Positions 14,323-14,325 of a DNA stretch of 14,325 nucleotides are shown here, piece after piece. Each line of letters begins with the position of its first letter. The stretch's first letter is position 1. Source of the DNA: an uncultured Clostridia bacterium (lineage in GTDB: Bacteria; Bacillota; Clostridia; Christensenellales; Borkfalkiaceae). A program made the translations under genes and the position numbers. Under the pieces are notes generated by a model. The model saw only the letters and a program-made list of their open reading frames with translations, ran no database searches and was not told the DNA's origin. Location: the NCBI GenBank assembly GCA_905235765.1, contig CAJOMM010000034.1, positions 1 to 14,325 on the forward strand. Direction: 5' to 3'.

Positions 14323-14325
14323 AAA

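Noticed and set aside
14230..14325. 0A box (TGTCGAA) for Spo0A autoregulation
   Set aside because: No match on either strand; the ATTTTGAA copies are too different to be called 0A boxes.

Overview
The window looks like chromosomal core DNA from a low-to-medium GC member of the Firmicutes (Bacillota), most likely class Clostridia. The evidence is the gene order ftsK–rimO–pgsA–cinA–recA–rny, a type III glutamine synthetase, a Veg-family protein and a Spo0A homologue, together with AGGAGG-type ribosome binding sites and sigma-A-like promoters. I see no rRNA, tRNA, CRISPR, integrase or insertion sequence.

Region 1 (1-6119, + strand) is a tightly packed, probably co-transcribed run: the 3' part of an FtsK/SpoIIIE DNA translocase, RimO (ribosomal protein S12 methylthiotransferase), PgsA (phosphatidylglycerophosphate synthase), a CinA-family protein and RecA. 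Stops and starts overlap or lie within a few bases, so translational coupling is likely. The CinA homologue keeps a recognisable C-terminal PncC-type domain, but its N-terminal domain has lost its signature motifs.

Region 2 (6120-9984, + strand) holds RNase Y (rny), with its own well-formed promoter just downstream of a recA-distal hairpin, then a type III glutamine synthetase (glnN). A 10-bp perfect hairpin separates the two.

Region 3 (9985-12455) has a small minus-strand gene of unknown function (84 aa) convergent with glnN and sharing a GC-rich hairpin with it. Divergent from it, behind a strong promoter, is a 619-aa predicted lipoprotein with propeller-like repeats and a helical C-terminal part. 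A 40-bp perfect palindrome ends this region and probably terminates transcription from both sides.

Region 4 (12456-14325, minus strand) reads from right to left: spo0A with its own promoter and terminator, then a protein with two zinc ribbons and a very acidic tail, then a Veg-like protein. The Spo0A homologue is the most notable object. Its DNA-binding domain is very well conserved, but the receiver has Glu at the phosphorylation-site Asp and has lost one residue of the acidic pair, so it is probably not controlled by an ordinary phosphorelay. Its upstream region carries an 18-bp perfect palindrome and three copies of an 8-base element.

Family assignments come from motif recognition by eye, with no database search. 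The core genes are secure. The Veg-like call is good, and the 84-aa protein, the acidic zinc-ribbon protein and the lipoprotein have no assigned function.
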